Below, in pieces: positions 36,057 through 45,298 of a stretch of DNA of 64,000 bases (position 1 is its first letter; each line of letters opens with the position of its first letter). The notes below the pieces were generated by a model. The model was not told the origin of the DNA. It saw only the letters and a program-made list of their open reading frames with translations, and ran no database searches. The DNA is taken from contig NZ_LT984888.1 in NCBI RefSeq assembly GCF_900258475.1, positions 332,639 to 396,638 on the forward strand, in the 5' to 3' direction. The position numbers were made by a program, and so were the translations under genes. This stretch comes from Anaerococcus sp. Marseille-P3915. Lineage in GTDB: Bacteria > Bacillota > Clostridia > Tissierellales > Peptoniphilaceae.

Positions 36057-38201
36057 ATGAAAAAGAAAATTTTGTCATTATTAACAGCATTCGCAATGGT
36101 ATTCGGAATAATAGCCGCACCATTCACAGCAAGTGCAGCTGAAGGTACAACTTTAAAACAAACCACAACTTCAGTTACAGTTCACAAAATTTTACAATCT
36201 AAAGAGAATTTGGATAAAAAAGTTGGTGAAGAAGGAAATCAAAAAGATGTATTCCCAGGTTTAGTAGGAATAGATGGAACCAAGTATGATGGAAATCAAA
36301 TAAAAAGTATAGATAACTACTTTGGACAAGGTTCTAAAGATATCGGCGGAGTATACTTTGTTTGGACAAATGAGAACGATCAAGTTATTACTGCTAATGG
36401 TGAAGTTGTTAAAAAAGATAATAATATCATCACTGTAACTAATAACAAGCTACCAGAAAAAATCACAAAAGACGACCTTAAAACAGCTTTAGCAGGTGAA
36501 ACAGTAGATAATAAGGGTCATGAATTTGATACTTCAAAACTTAAAACAGGTAAGTATAAAATTTATGAAATTCACAGTTTATCTAGCTATGTAAATGGAG
36601 AAAACACTCTTACAAAAATGAAGGCTGTTCCAGTTGTTATTAATCTTCCACTTAACGACATAGTAAAAGCTCACGTTTATCCAAAGAATACTGAAGATAA
36701 ACCACAAATTGATAAAAACTTTGATTCTTCTAATACATTAGGAACAGTAGAAGATAAAGGTAAAAATCAAAAAACTGGTGCAAAATATGAAAATTATGCA
36801 GCAGAAAAAGCAACAGCTAAAGCAGAAATTGGTAAAGTAATACCATATGAAGTTAAAACTGAAATTCCAGCTGATTCAAAATATGAGATTCTAAAATGGA
36901 CAGATAGTATGACTGATGGTCTTACTTTTGACAAAGACAGTTTAAAAATAACTGCAGATAATGGTATAACATTTGAAGCTAAAGATTACGATGTAATCGC
37001 TGATGATCATGGTTTTACATTAAGATTTACTCAAAAAGGTCTTAATAAAGTACAAAACAAAGATAAAGCAATTAACATTACTTTAAAATACAGTGCAACA
37101 GTAAATGCTGATGCAGTTATCGATAATCCAGAAAAGAACGACATTAAGTTTGATTATGGTAACAAACCAGGTAAAGAAGTAAAACCTACTGAAGTAAAAC
37201 CAAAAGACAAAGAAATTAAAGTAAAGAAAACTTGGGCTGTAGATGGTAATGCAGTTACTGAAGCAGATAAGACAGTAACAGCTGTATTCACACTACAAGT
37301 AAAAGATGGCGAAAACTGGAAAGACGTTGATTCTTATACATCAACATCAGCAGAAGAATTCACTCATACATTCACTGGTCTAGATGATAATAAAACATAT
37401 AGAGTAGTAGAACGTGTATCTGGATATGAACCAGAATATGTTACAACAACAGAAGCTGGTAAAGTAGAAATCAGGAACAACAAAGATTCTGAAAATCCAA
37501 AACCACTTGATCCAACAGAACCAAAAGTTGTAAATGGCGGTAGAAAATTCGTAAAAGCTGACCAAGATAATGGTGCAAGACTTGAAGGTGCAGAATTTAA
37601 GATTAAAAATGCAGAAGGTCAATTCCTAAAAGCAAAATCTGGTGCAAACATCCAAGAAGCAATGACAGCTTATAAAGCAGCAGATAAAGAATATAAAGAC
37701 GCAGTTGCTTCACTAACACAAACCAATGGCGTTATTAATTACACAGAAAAAATTACAGCTGATAAAGTTAAAGAACTTAGAGAAAAAAGAGATAAAGCCT
37801 TTGTTGCAGCAAATATCGCTTATGAATGGACACCAACTGAAGGTGATGCAGCAGTATTCAAATCTAATGAAAAAGGTCAATTAGAAGTAACAGGTCTTGA
37901 ATATGCTAAAAACTATGAAATAGTAGAGATTAAAGCTCCAGCAGGATACGCTCTACCATCAAATGCAACACAAAAATTCGACGTAGAAAAAGGATCATAC
38001 ACAGCTGACGCAACTGGTGTTGTATACGAAGGAACAGATGTAGTAAAAACTGGCGAAGGCGCAGACGCTAAGAGAATCAACAACAAGAAAGTAACAATCC
38101 CACAAACAGGTGGTATTGGTTCACTAGTATTCATCGCAGCAGGTCTTGCAATCATGGGCGGAGCTTTTATAGCATACAAAAGAAGCCAAGCTACAGCTTA
38201 A
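36057..38201 (+). CDS. Major pilin-like protein (SpaH/EbpB type), sortase-anchored
   Basis: 714 residues. Signal peptide 1-28 ([16 protein letters not shown]). The pilin motif VYPKN is at 207-211 with Lys210 as the expected cross-link donor; a D2-type isopeptide domain follows ([20 protein letters not shown], then [11 protein letters not shown]). A Cna_B domain lies at about 385-480, and the C-terminal domain has the E-box [12 protein letters not shown] (Glu624). The sorting signal is IPQTG (681-685), then a hydrophobic helix and [18 protein letters not shown]. These features fit a backbone pilin polymerised by a class C sortase, but no sortase or minor pilin is adjacent, so a stand-alone wall-anchored adhesin is possible. 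Confidence 0.88.
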   Translation: MKKKILSLLTAFAMVFGIIAAPFTASAAEGTTLKQTTTSVTVHKILQSKENLDKKVGEEGNQKDVFPGLVGIDGTKYDGNQIKSIDNYFGQGSKDIGGVYFVWTNENDQVITANGEVVKKDNNIITVTNNKLPEKITKDDLKTALAGETVDNKGHEFDTSKLKTGKYKIYEIHSLSSYVNGENTLTKMKAVPVVINLPLNDIVKAHVYPKNTEDKPQIDKNFDSSNTLGTVEDKGKNQKTGAKYENYAAEKATAKAEIGKVIPYEVKTEIPADSKYEILKWTDSMTDGLTFDKDSLKITADNGITFEAKDYDVIADDHGFTLRFTQKGLNKVQNKDKAINITLKYSATVNADAVIDNPEKNDIKFDYGNKPGKEVKPTEVKPKDKEIKVKKTWAVDGNAVTEADKTVTAVFTLQVKDGENWKDVDSYTSTSAEEFTHTFTGLDDNKTYRVVERVSGYEPEYVTTTEAGKVEIRNNKDSENPKPLDPTEPKVVNGGRKFVKADQDNGARLEGAEFKIKNAEGQFLKAKSGANIQEAMTAYKAADKEYKDAVASLTQTNGVINYTEKITADKVKELREKRDKAFVAANIAYEWTPTEGDAAVFKSNEKGQLEVTGLEYAKNYEIVEIKAPAGYALPSNATQKFDVEKGSYTADATGVVYEGTDVVKTGEGADAKRINNKKVTIPQTGGIGSLVFIAAGLAIMGGAFIAYKRSQATA

Positions 38202-38228
38202 TTAATAACAATTAATTAAATAAAATCT

Positions 38229-38294
38229 TATTGATCAGTACGTACAATAAGAAAAACACAAAGCCACAAGGGGCCTCCCGCCCCTTTACTTTGT
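38229..38294 (+). terminator. Conserved double hairpin after the pilin gene
   Basis: First hairpin CTTATTG/CAATAAG around GTACGTA; second ACAAAG (38258-38263) with CTTTGT (38289-38294) enclosing AGGGGC/GCCCCT. No strong T-run. The same two hairpins recur at about 41528-41590 after the pilin remnant with changed but still paired inner arms. The remaining gap to 38569 is A/T-rich, with the palindrome AACGTATACGTT at about 38331. Confidence 0.6.
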
Positions 38295-38569
38295 ACCTAC
38301 GCACTTTATCAAAATACTAGTGAGTTGTTTTAACGTATACGTTATATACAGTGTAAATATTAACATAGTAAATATAAATAAGATAAAGTAAAAATTAGAT
38401 TATCGTGTGACCATTTGATAATGAGAATTGGTATTATAATATAGATTTATAAAAATATAAATAATAAAAATGTACTAGTAAATTTTATACTATATTATGG
38501 GCTGAACTCTATTTAAATGTGATAAAATTAAATAATTGAAATGTTTTGCTAGATACTGGAGGATAAAGG

Positions 38570-39256
38570 GTGTTCAATTTTCTCACAAAATTTAGAAAAA
38601 AAGTGAATTTCGCAGATGATATGGATAATTTAATTAATAATATAAAAAAGAGTTATGAGTATAGTTCAGTTATTGAAAATTGCAATACAGCAACTACGAT
38701 TATTGCCAATTATATAAATAATAAGGTTGCTTTTGAAACAATTTCTGGAAAATATGATTCTTTTAATAGATATAACTTATTAAATGTCTATTTAACATTA
38801 TCAAGAGCTATGAATTGTGAGTTAGACTGTGTAACAATCAAAAAATCATTTATTATTAATGAAATTCCGATTAGGACAAATCCATGGAATATAAAAAGTG
38901 TTTTTGATAGTTTTCTTATTATTAATGATGATAATGTTTTGTCGGCTGAAAAAGGGGCATTAAATATTATCAATAGTTACTTATATCCTATGAATTTTGT
39001 AATGTGCATCAATGGAAAACATTCACAATTCGCTGCAATCTCACAAGGAAAAGGTGAAAGTTTTTTTACAGAGAGATTTGATTTTAGTAAATTATATGAT
39101 TTATGTAGGTATGATGGAGTTAATTTCAAGGATAATGATAACAAGATAGTTAAATTAATTGATAAATATACACCTGAGGAAATTATGTTTGCTGGTATTT
39201 TGTTTGAAATTGGTAGAGTTCGCTTAGAAGAAGATTTTAAAAGTCCATATGCTTAA
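38570..39256 (+). CDS. Unrecognised protein, possibly DUF6710-like
   Basis: 228 residues, GTG start with TGGAGGA about 6 nt upstream. No signal peptide or membrane helix. Notable segments: IPIRTNPWNIKSV, a central MNFVMCINGKHSQFAAISQG with Asn, His and Ser that looks like a conserved core, and a C-terminal PEEIMFAGILFEIGRVRLEE. From memory this resembles DUF6710 proteins of Firmicutes, whose function is unknown; I could not check it. It is the first gene of the A/T-rich island, about 200 bp before the HEPN-motif gene, and has codon use unlike the core genes. Confidence 0.55.
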   Translation: MFNFLTKFRKKVNFADDMDNLINNIKKSYEYSSVIENCNTATTIIANYINNKVAFETISGKYDSFNRYNLLNVYLTLSRAMNCELDCVTIKKSFIINEIPIRTNPWNIKSVFDSFLIINDDNVLSAEKGALNIINSYLYPMNFVMCINGKHSQFAAISQGKGESFFTERFDFSKLYDLCRYDGVNFKDNDNKIVKLIDKYTPEEIMFAGILFEIGRVRLEEDFKSPYA

Positions 39257-39453
39257 GTGAATTGGTAACTATATTTAAAATAGTTGGATTTTTTGATTTT
39301 GTTAAGGGACCGCTAAATATTATTGTTTTATTTTAATAATATTATTATATAGAAGAATTAACGTTGATGGATTAGATTAAAGAATTTTATATATGAAGTT
39401 TACGAATTGTATTAATTTATGCAGTATTTGTTTTGGGATTAAAGGATGTACGT

Positions 39454-40716
39454 ATGAAATGGAATGAGTTTAATAGAAAGGTGAAACTTTTATTGGGTAG
39501 ATTTTTCACATTTGAGTTTGACGATGATAGAATAATCTATTTTGTAGGTAAAAAAGAGTACACATTTACAAGGTCAGAGTATGAAAAAATGGTCAATCAA
39601 CTTGATTCGTGCTATAGCTCAAATTATTCAATTTATAATGATAAACATTATGAGGTTATGGTAGATCAAACAGATAAAATATCGAGGCGAATTCCACCTA
39701 GAGTTATTTCTCCTGCTAGTACAAAGAAGTTTAATCTGTATGATAAGAGGAATAAAATAGATTATAAATTTCAGAGCATTTCAGATTTGATGATTTTAAA
39801 TCTATTAAAATCAGAAAATCTTAATGAATTAAGAAGATTTATCAGCTCTAACTTTAAAAGTTATATGGATAATAAAGACTTTAAATTATTTAATTTATTA
39901 AGAGTGTCTATTAGAAGTTTTTATTCTATTTATGTGACTTATGAGAATAAAATTGGGTGGGATAAGATTGTTAAGTACGTAGACGCTTTTTTATTTAATC
40001 TTTGTCTTAGTTACGGCTTTTCATTTAGAATATTAGATGCAGATGATGATTCTTTTCATAGAGGATATCGTTTTAAACTTAGAACAAATAAAACAAAAGA
40101 TTTGGAAGCTCCCAAATTATTATATAAAAAAGATTTAACAGAACAGTATCATATGGCTGTGTCTTCTTCAGATCCATTTATACAGTTTATTGGATTTTAT
40201 CACATAATGGAATATTTCTTTGAAGAGGTTTATAAGGAAGATATAATAAAGACTACTAAAGAAATACTAATGAGACCAGATTTTTCTCCTAAAAATTCTA
40301 AAGATATCATGAAAGTGGTCGATAATATTTATAATAAGAAGGATGATAGTATTGTTGGAGCAGAATTGGATTCTTTAGAGATTACCTTAGGTAAATATAT
40401 AAATATAGAAAGGATAGTAGATAAACTAAACGAAATTGATGAAGTACTAGTTCAATATTATAAAAATTGTGAAGTTGGATTTTCTGGTGGAATGAAAGTA
40501 GATTTAGAAGTTAATAATAAAAAAATTTTTAAACATTTGTCAAAAAGAATATACGTAACGAGAAATTCACTAGTACACAGTAAGTCTAATGATATTAGGG
40601 TGAAAGAAAGAGGGATATATAGCCCTTTTAAAGACTCAAAAGATTTGAATATGGAGATTCCTTTACTTAAGGTGATTGCTGAGGAGATTATTATTGGGTC
40701 TGCTAAAGAATTATAG
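39454..40716 (+). CDS. HEPN-motif protein of unknown function (ApeA-like layout)
   Basis: 420 residues from the ATG at 39454 (MKWNEFNRK), which has AAAGGA 7 nt upstream; the TTG at 39433 lies before that site and is rejected. The C-terminal third carries YVTRNSLVHSKSND: Arg370-x4-His375, the Rx4-6H motif of HEPN RNases. DPFIQFIGFYHIMEYFFEE (about 248-266) is a helix resembling the start of ApeA-type HEPN domains; the N-terminal half is unrecognised. ApeA proteins cleave tRNA or mRNA in anti-phage abortive infection. Whether this one does is inference from motif and island context. No partner toxin or antitoxin is evident. Confidence 0.6.
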   Translation: MKWNEFNRKVKLLLGRFFTFEFDDDRIIYFVGKKEYTFTRSEYEKMVNQLDSCYSSNYSIYNDKHYEVMVDQTDKISRRIPPRVISPASTKKFNLYDKRNKIDYKFQSISDLMILNLLKSENLNELRRFISSNFKSYMDNKDFKLFNLLRVSIRSFYSIYVTYENKIGWDKIVKYVDAFLFNLCLSYGFSFRILDADDDSFHRGYRFKLRTNKTKDLEAPKLLYKKDLTEQYHMAVSSSDPFIQFIGFYHIMEYFFEEVYKEDIIKTTKEILMRPDFSPKNSKDIMKVVDNIYNKKDDSIVGAELDSLEITLGKYINIERIVDKLNEIDEVLVQYYKNCEVGFSGGMKVDLEVNNKKIFKHLSKRIYVTRNSLVHSKSNDIRVKERGIYSPFKDSKDLNMEIPLLKVIAEEIIIGSAKEL

Positions 40717-41400
40717 GTGAATAGTTGGCTTTATATTATGAAATAATAAGCAACACCAATAATAAAATCAAATTATTCACATTTTATAATTCTTTTTTAT
40801 AAAGTCGTAGATTAGGAAATATTAAAGACAGCAAGCCTAATAGATTTTATAAGATAACCAAAATCTTAGTTACCGTTAGGTGGATTGAGTGATAAAGAAA
40901 ATTAGGAGTTAAATTCTCCTCTTTTACTTACCTAATTCACATTAATTTAAGGTATTTACATAAGTTTTAGTCAGCCCACACCCATTGATAATAATAATCT
41001 TTATAAATAGATATAGCTATAACAAAAGTTTAAAAGTATCTGGGGGATTGGGTTATATGTTTTTGTAGGAAGATAGCTAATGCCGATGTAGATACAGAAC
41101 CCTTTATAAACATGCGGATGGGGTTCTCTCACGTTCGTTCGAGAAGGGTACGTGTGGTTTAGGTATTGGCTAGGTTGGGATATTTCTATTTCTTACCACT
41201 ATTTACATATAAATAGCATATTAAAATAACTAATAGCTAGTCCACATCCATTGATAATAATCTTTACAAATAGATTTAAACTTATCAAAGACTTAGGATC
41301 AAAAGTGTAGGGATTTATTAGATAAATAGTCAAAACATTGAATTAACACAAATCATGGTAAAGTAAGAATAAGTAAAAATAAAATATAAGACAAAGACCC
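40717..41400. repeat. Intergenic repeat block A (220-bp direct repeat, left copy)
   Basis: A hairpin AGGAG/CTCCT followed by CTTTT near 40902-40925 may terminate the HEPN gene. The repeat runs from about 40930 (CCTAATTCACATTAATTTAA) to 41150, recurring at 44461-44682. A short third copy (GCTAGTCCACATCCATTGAT) is at about 41235-41290. No gene seen. Confidence 0.75.
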
Positions 41401-41409
41401 ACAGGAGAG

Positions 41410-41506
41410 CTGGTATTGGTTCACTAGTATTCATCCCACCAGGTCTTGGTCTCCACGAGCCGACGGGATTGTTACATACAAAAGATCTCAAGCTGTTGAA
41501 GCTTAA
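41410..41506 (+). pseudogene. Remnant of a pilin 3' end (sorting-signal helix)
   Basis: GGTATTGGTTCACTAGTATT matches the intact pilin at 38111-38130 exactly and encodes GIGSLVFI. After GGTCTT, about 20 bp of dispersed repeat (GGTCTCCACGAGCCGACGGG, 41447-41466) replaces the rest of the membrane helix and breaks the frame; then ACATACAAAAGATCTCAAGC and a TAA at 41504 correspond to the tail YKRSQA. Downstream sequence to about 41660 is also homologous to that after the pilin. So a second pilin gene once stood here and has been deleted down to its 3' end. Confidence 0.8.
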
Positions 41507-41822
41507 GTAAAAACAAAATAACAAAACTTATTGGTCAGTACGTACAATAAGAACAAATACAAAGCTCAAAGGGTCAAAAGCACCTTTACTTTGTACCCGC
41601 ATGATTTAATAAAATATTGTTTTATCGTATGTGGTATATACACAGTAATAATACAAAAGGTAAAGTAGAGAATAGATTATAGCTGATACCATATAAATAT
41701 TTGATGTAGGTTCAGTTGGCATTACAGCTCTATTTCTTGTTAGCGTTTAGTATCAGGATTTAAGTAATTAAAGTTGATTTCAATTTATTTTATAAATATG
41801 AGAGGATTGTAGGATTAGAAGC
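41507..41822. repeat. Duplicate of the pilin downstream region
   Basis: Homologous to 38202-38410: CTTATTG/CAATAAG hairpin with CAGTACGTACAATAAGAA, then ACAAAG...CTTTGTACC, and an A/T-rich tail with GTATATACACAGTAATA. Nothing else recognised before the next start. Confidence 0.65.
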
Positions 41823-42977
41823 ATGTTAGAAGATAAATTAGCTAGTCTTTTTGAAGCTGAAAATATTTATGATGTTTGCAGGATTTTTGATGGATATTTT
41901 TATAAAAAATCTAATTGTAGAATAATGATATCTGGTTATGGAAGTTTCCAAAAGCCTTCTCCAGATAAAAATATGGTTATTAATGGCTATTCAATCACTG
42001 GATTTACTAATTATGATCAAGTTTTCTATTTGGATAGCAGATATAAATCTAAGGTAGATAAGCTAATAAAATCAAACAAGACAATCAATTTTGATATGAA
42101 TATTTTGTCTAATCTAAAGAAGTTAGTGAAATCAAATTATGAGAATGATAAACTATTAGAATATTTTAATTATATAAAAGAGAAAAACTATAATGTTAGT
42201 ATGGTTGCTACTTTGTATGAGAAAGCAGAGCATGTAATTCCTAATGAAATATGGATGAATTATGTGTTGTCTTTTGCAAAATATGATTCTATCGACAAAG
42301 TTACATATTGTAATTTAAAAAATGAGTATTTATCTGAAAAGTACTATATATGGGCCAAAGATATCTATGATTTAGAAGTAGATAATCAAGATAATATCTT
42401 ATATAATTTGATTGTTTGTCTTTTAGCAAAATCATTCATATTGAGAGTTAAAAAAGATAGTATAAAAAATAAAATAATTGAACTTTTAGATTTTAGCTTA
42501 AATGTTTTGAGAGTTTACCCAGAATTAGAATTATATTTATTTGTACTTTATATTATGAAGGATATAAATGTAAAAAGAGCTTTTGAAAAAGTTGAAACAA
42601 TTTCAAAAGGCACATTTAAGAGGATAGAAAATACAGCTTGGGATATTTTTCAGATCAGAATACTTGAAAAAATATTTTTTAGTGATTTAAAACAAGGATT
42701 ACTAAGTTTTCAATACATTGGTACTGAGGATAAGGGATTACAGGAAATTATTAATATAAATCCAATAAAAATTATAGGTGAATATAATGATATAGAAATA
42801 AATAAAAGGGATAAGAGTATTCTAGATATAGATAGTGGAGTGCAAAATGAATTAGAAACAATGTTAAATAACTATAGGTGTGTTAATAAGAAGCCTGGTG
42901 AAGGAGTAGATTACTTTAAAATACGAAAAAATCTTAATGGTGAGATTAATCACATGGAAGAGAACTATTTCTCTTGA
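41823..42977 (+). CDS. Unrecognised protein of the A/T-rich island
   Basis: 384 residues, no signal peptide or clear membrane segment, though there are hydrophobic helices (for example NILYNLIVCLLAKSFILRV). I do not recognise the family. INFDMNILSNLKKL (about residues 89-102) is reminiscent of the first strand of PIN-like nucleases (D-x-N), but the other acidic residues cannot be assigned by eye. The ribosome site is weak (AGGATTAG). It lies 62 bp upstream of the four-TM protein in the same orientation; both are enclosed by the 220-bp direct repeat, so they may form a unit. Confidence 0.5.
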   Translation: MLEDKLASLFEAENIYDVCRIFDGYFYKKSNCRIMISGYGSFQKPSPDKNMVINGYSITGFTNYDQVFYLDSRYKSKVDKLIKSNKTINFDMNILSNLKKLVKSNYENDKLLEYFNYIKEKNYNVSMVATLYEKAEHVIPNEIWMNYVLSFAKYDSIDKVTYCNLKNEYLSEKYYIWAKDIYDLEVDNQDNILYNLIVCLLAKSFILRVKKDSIKNKIIELLDFSLNVLRVYPELELYLFVLYIMKDINVKRAFEKVETISKGTFKRIENTAWDIFQIRILEKIFFSDLKQGLLSFQYIGTEDKGLQEIININPIKIIGEYNDIEINKRDKSILDIDSGVQNELETMLNNYRCVNKKPGEGVDYFKIRKNLNGEINHMEENYFS

Positions 42978-43039
42978 AATAATTAATTTTGTTAGTATCT
43001 CATACACTAGGGTTTAAAATAGGAGATTGATTTTAACTA

Positions 43040-44374
43040 ATGGTTAACTTTATTAAAAAATATTTTGGTTATATTATTTATTTTATATTATGGTTTCTCT
43101 TTTATCAAATTTTCAGGGATAGTTACAATTTCATGTTGGTATATAGAATGGGTTATTCTAAAATGGTAGGAATATCAGTTGGGGTTTTCACTATTGTGAT
43201 TTTTGTTAATGATTTTTTCAAAGATAAATCTGTAGACTTGACTGACAAGACAAATTATTATTTGGGATATAATATTAGATACTATGATTTGTATGAAAAT
43301 AGTATTTTTAAAATATCTAAAAACACGCGTCTTGAAATGTTACTTTCTATTATGCTAATAATTCCTAGCCTATTAATTTTGACAAGATTTACATATAATA
43401 TATGTTTTTTAAAATATTTATTTGATTTTATTAGATCAATAAATAAATTTTTAATGTCAGCATGGTGTTCTTTATTATCGTTAAGCGGAGTATATCTTAT
43501 TTTTATTTTATATTCTATATTAAAAGTTACTAGAAAAATTTTCTATGATGGATACAAATTGAATGTTGATATCTTTGGGAATTATAAAAATAAAAAAGAA
43601 ATTGAAGAACATATTTCAATTATCTATGGAGATAAATTTAAATCGATTTTTGAGAAAAGAAACACTATTAGTGAGATAGATCTTAATGTTATTATGCAGG
43701 TATTCACGAAAGATATATTTAATATAGGAAAATCAGTTTCTAATGATAAAGATGAATTCGGTGTATTTATACGTTCAGCTTACTATTATGAAAAAAGTAT
43801 TATTCAAGATTTGATAAATGGAAATAAAACTGATGATAAAATAATAAAATTAATCAGTGATTACTATATTTCTAAATGGCAGAAATATATTTGGATTCCT
43901 AATGTCTGTATTTGTCCTTCTGCAGTTATGGAAATTGCTATGAATGACTTAAATTCTATAAACTATATTTACAAAATGTGCGGTAATAGTGTTGCATTTG
44001 ACAATAGTTTTAAAAAAAGGACTGATATTGAATGGAATAATAAAAAAAATAAAACTAGCAATAAAGTAATAAGTGAAATAGTACAGATTATCGGAATTTC
44101 TTTTTCAGATGATTTATTTATCAAAAATTCATATTATGCAACTGATATTTATAGGATCTTCGATATTTTGAGTGATTTGAGGAAGCATGAATGTATTTCA
44201 AAAAAAGATCTAGGAGCATATATCGAATATTTGTTGGATAATTTATACTTTAGGGGAAAAGATGTTGATGTAAAAGTTAAAGTTAAGATTAAAGATTTTG
44301 AATCATGTGTAAGTCATAGCGATAATGAAACACTAAAAGATGCAATAAAAAAATACCGAGTTGCTAAAGATTAA
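43040..44374 (+). CDS. Unrecognised four-TM protein with large C-terminal domain
   Basis: 444 residues. Hydrophobic segments at about 8-29, 42-60, 100-122 and 142-165 suggest two membrane hairpins; the remaining 280 residues are hydrophilic and probably cytoplasmic. No known motif is apparent. AGGAGA lies about 13 nt before the ATG, a rather long spacing. It follows the 41823 gene and is succeeded by a hairpin AAAAGAGG/CCTCTTTT (about 44431-44458). Membrane anchoring next to an unknown cytosolic partner is a layout seen in several anti-phage pairs; that is only a suggestion. Confidence 0.5.
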   Translation: MVNFIKKYFGYIIYFILWFLFYQIFRDSYNFMLVYRMGYSKMVGISVGVFTIVIFVNDFFKDKSVDLTDKTNYYLGYNIRYYDLYENSIFKISKNTRLEMLLSIMLIIPSLLILTRFTYNICFLKYLFDFIRSINKFLMSAWCSLLSLSGVYLIFILYSILKVTRKIFYDGYKLNVDIFGNYKNKKEIEEHISIIYGDKFKSIFEKRNTISEIDLNVIMQVFTKDIFNIGKSVSNDKDEFGVFIRSAYYYEKSIIQDLINGNKTDDKIIKLISDYYISKWQKYIWIPNVCICPSAVMEIAMNDLNSINYIYKMCGNSVAFDNSFKKRTDIEWNNKKNKTSNKVISEIVQIIGISFSDDLFIKNSYYATDIYRIFDILSDLRKHECISKKDLGAYIEYLLDNLYFRGKDVDVKVKVKIKDFESCVSHSDNETLKDAIKKYRVAKD

Positions 44375-44430
44375 GTAAATTTGAAAAGAAAATAAAAACC
44401 TTAGTCGCAAGTACGAGGACTGAGCTATAG

Positions 44431-44458
44431 TGAAAAGAGGGGGGGTTCCTCTTTTTAT
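44431..44458 (+). terminator. Terminator after the four-TM gene
   Basis: AAAAGAGG pairs with CCTCTTTTT across a G-rich loop. Confidence 0.65.
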
Positions 44459-44460
44459 AT

Positions 44461-44700
44461 GCCTAATTCACATTAATTTAAGGTATTTAAATAAGTTTTA
44501 GCCAGTCCACACCAATTGATAATAATAATCTTTATAAATAGATATAGCGATGACCAAAGTTTAAAGGCATCTGGGGATTGGCTTATATAATTTTTGTAGA
44601 AAGCTAGCTAATGCCGGTGTAGATACAGAACCCTTTATAGACAGAACCATGAGTTCTCTCACTACGTTCGAGAAGGGAGGTGGAGTTGGAAGCTTTTTAA
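44461..44700 (+). repeat. 220-bp direct repeat, right copy
   Basis: Starts CCTAATTCACATTAATTTAA and runs through GATACAGAACCCTTTATA to TTCGAGAAGGGAGG, parallel to 40930-41150. A GGAAGCTT/AAGCTTCC hairpin follows at about 44689-44706. Confidence 0.8.
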
Positions 44701-45190
44701 GCTTCCTTTATTATCCTTTTTGAATATTTATGGATTGGTGTTCTTGGTTTGTTGTTGACTTCTTGCTACCCTGTTAGGCATGTCTCCTAGAGCCGACGGG
44801 CTTGGTCTCTTTGAGCCGACAGGCTATCCTCACGTTTATTCGAGAAGGGAGTGTTATGCTGTAAGTATTATCAATGTCTATATATTTTTTTGTATGGACA
44901 GAAATAATAAATCCTCCAAGATCTTGGTGGAGTTTCAGCTACTGCACGCTCTTGGCCGCTAGGGCAAATTTAGCTTACCATCAAATTACTTCGTAATTTG
45001 GGGCAAGCATGGAAACGTGGCTATGGCAAAGTTTTCTAGAGCTTGTGGCTCGTCTTTTTTATCTTTTTAGATATGGATTATGAATATTAAGTTTTGCTAT
45101 TAGAATTCCTTTGCAAATATTTACCGTTAAGCCCATTAATGCTTGCTTTAGTTGTAAAAAAATGATATAATTAGATAAGTTAAGGTATTG
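44701..45190. repeat. Dispersed repeat cluster before gltX
   Basis: Two inverted-orientation copies of the GAGCCGACGGGCTT core (about 44790-44805 and 44810-44824), then CTCTTGGCCGCTAGGGCAAA and TAGCTTACCATCAAAT, as upstream of toxin unit 3 (13690-13735). No gene. Confidence 0.65.
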
Positions 45191-45222
45191 AAGGGAAGTG
45201 GGAGTTGCTTCCCTTTGTTTAC
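45190..45222. terminator. Hairpin upstream of gltX
   Basis: GGGAAG and CTTCCC around GTGGGAGTTG, then TTTGTTT. It lies upstream of the gltX -10 (TATAAT 45249-45254), so it is more likely a terminator of an upstream transcript than an attenuator. Confidence 0.5.
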
Positions 45223-45298
45223 TTATTTATTAATTTTAAGTTTTATATTATAATAGAAGTAAGAATTGATTTAAAGAAAGATTATAAAGGAGATTATG

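Noticed and set aside
44780-44962. 60-codon ORF before gltX
   Set aside because: Begins within the GAGCCGACGGG repeats and ends in the CGGCCGCTAGGG repeat; no protein signature.
45190-45295. A T-box or attenuator controlling gltX
   Set aside because: The hairpin lies upstream of the best -10 box and no T-box sequence was seen.
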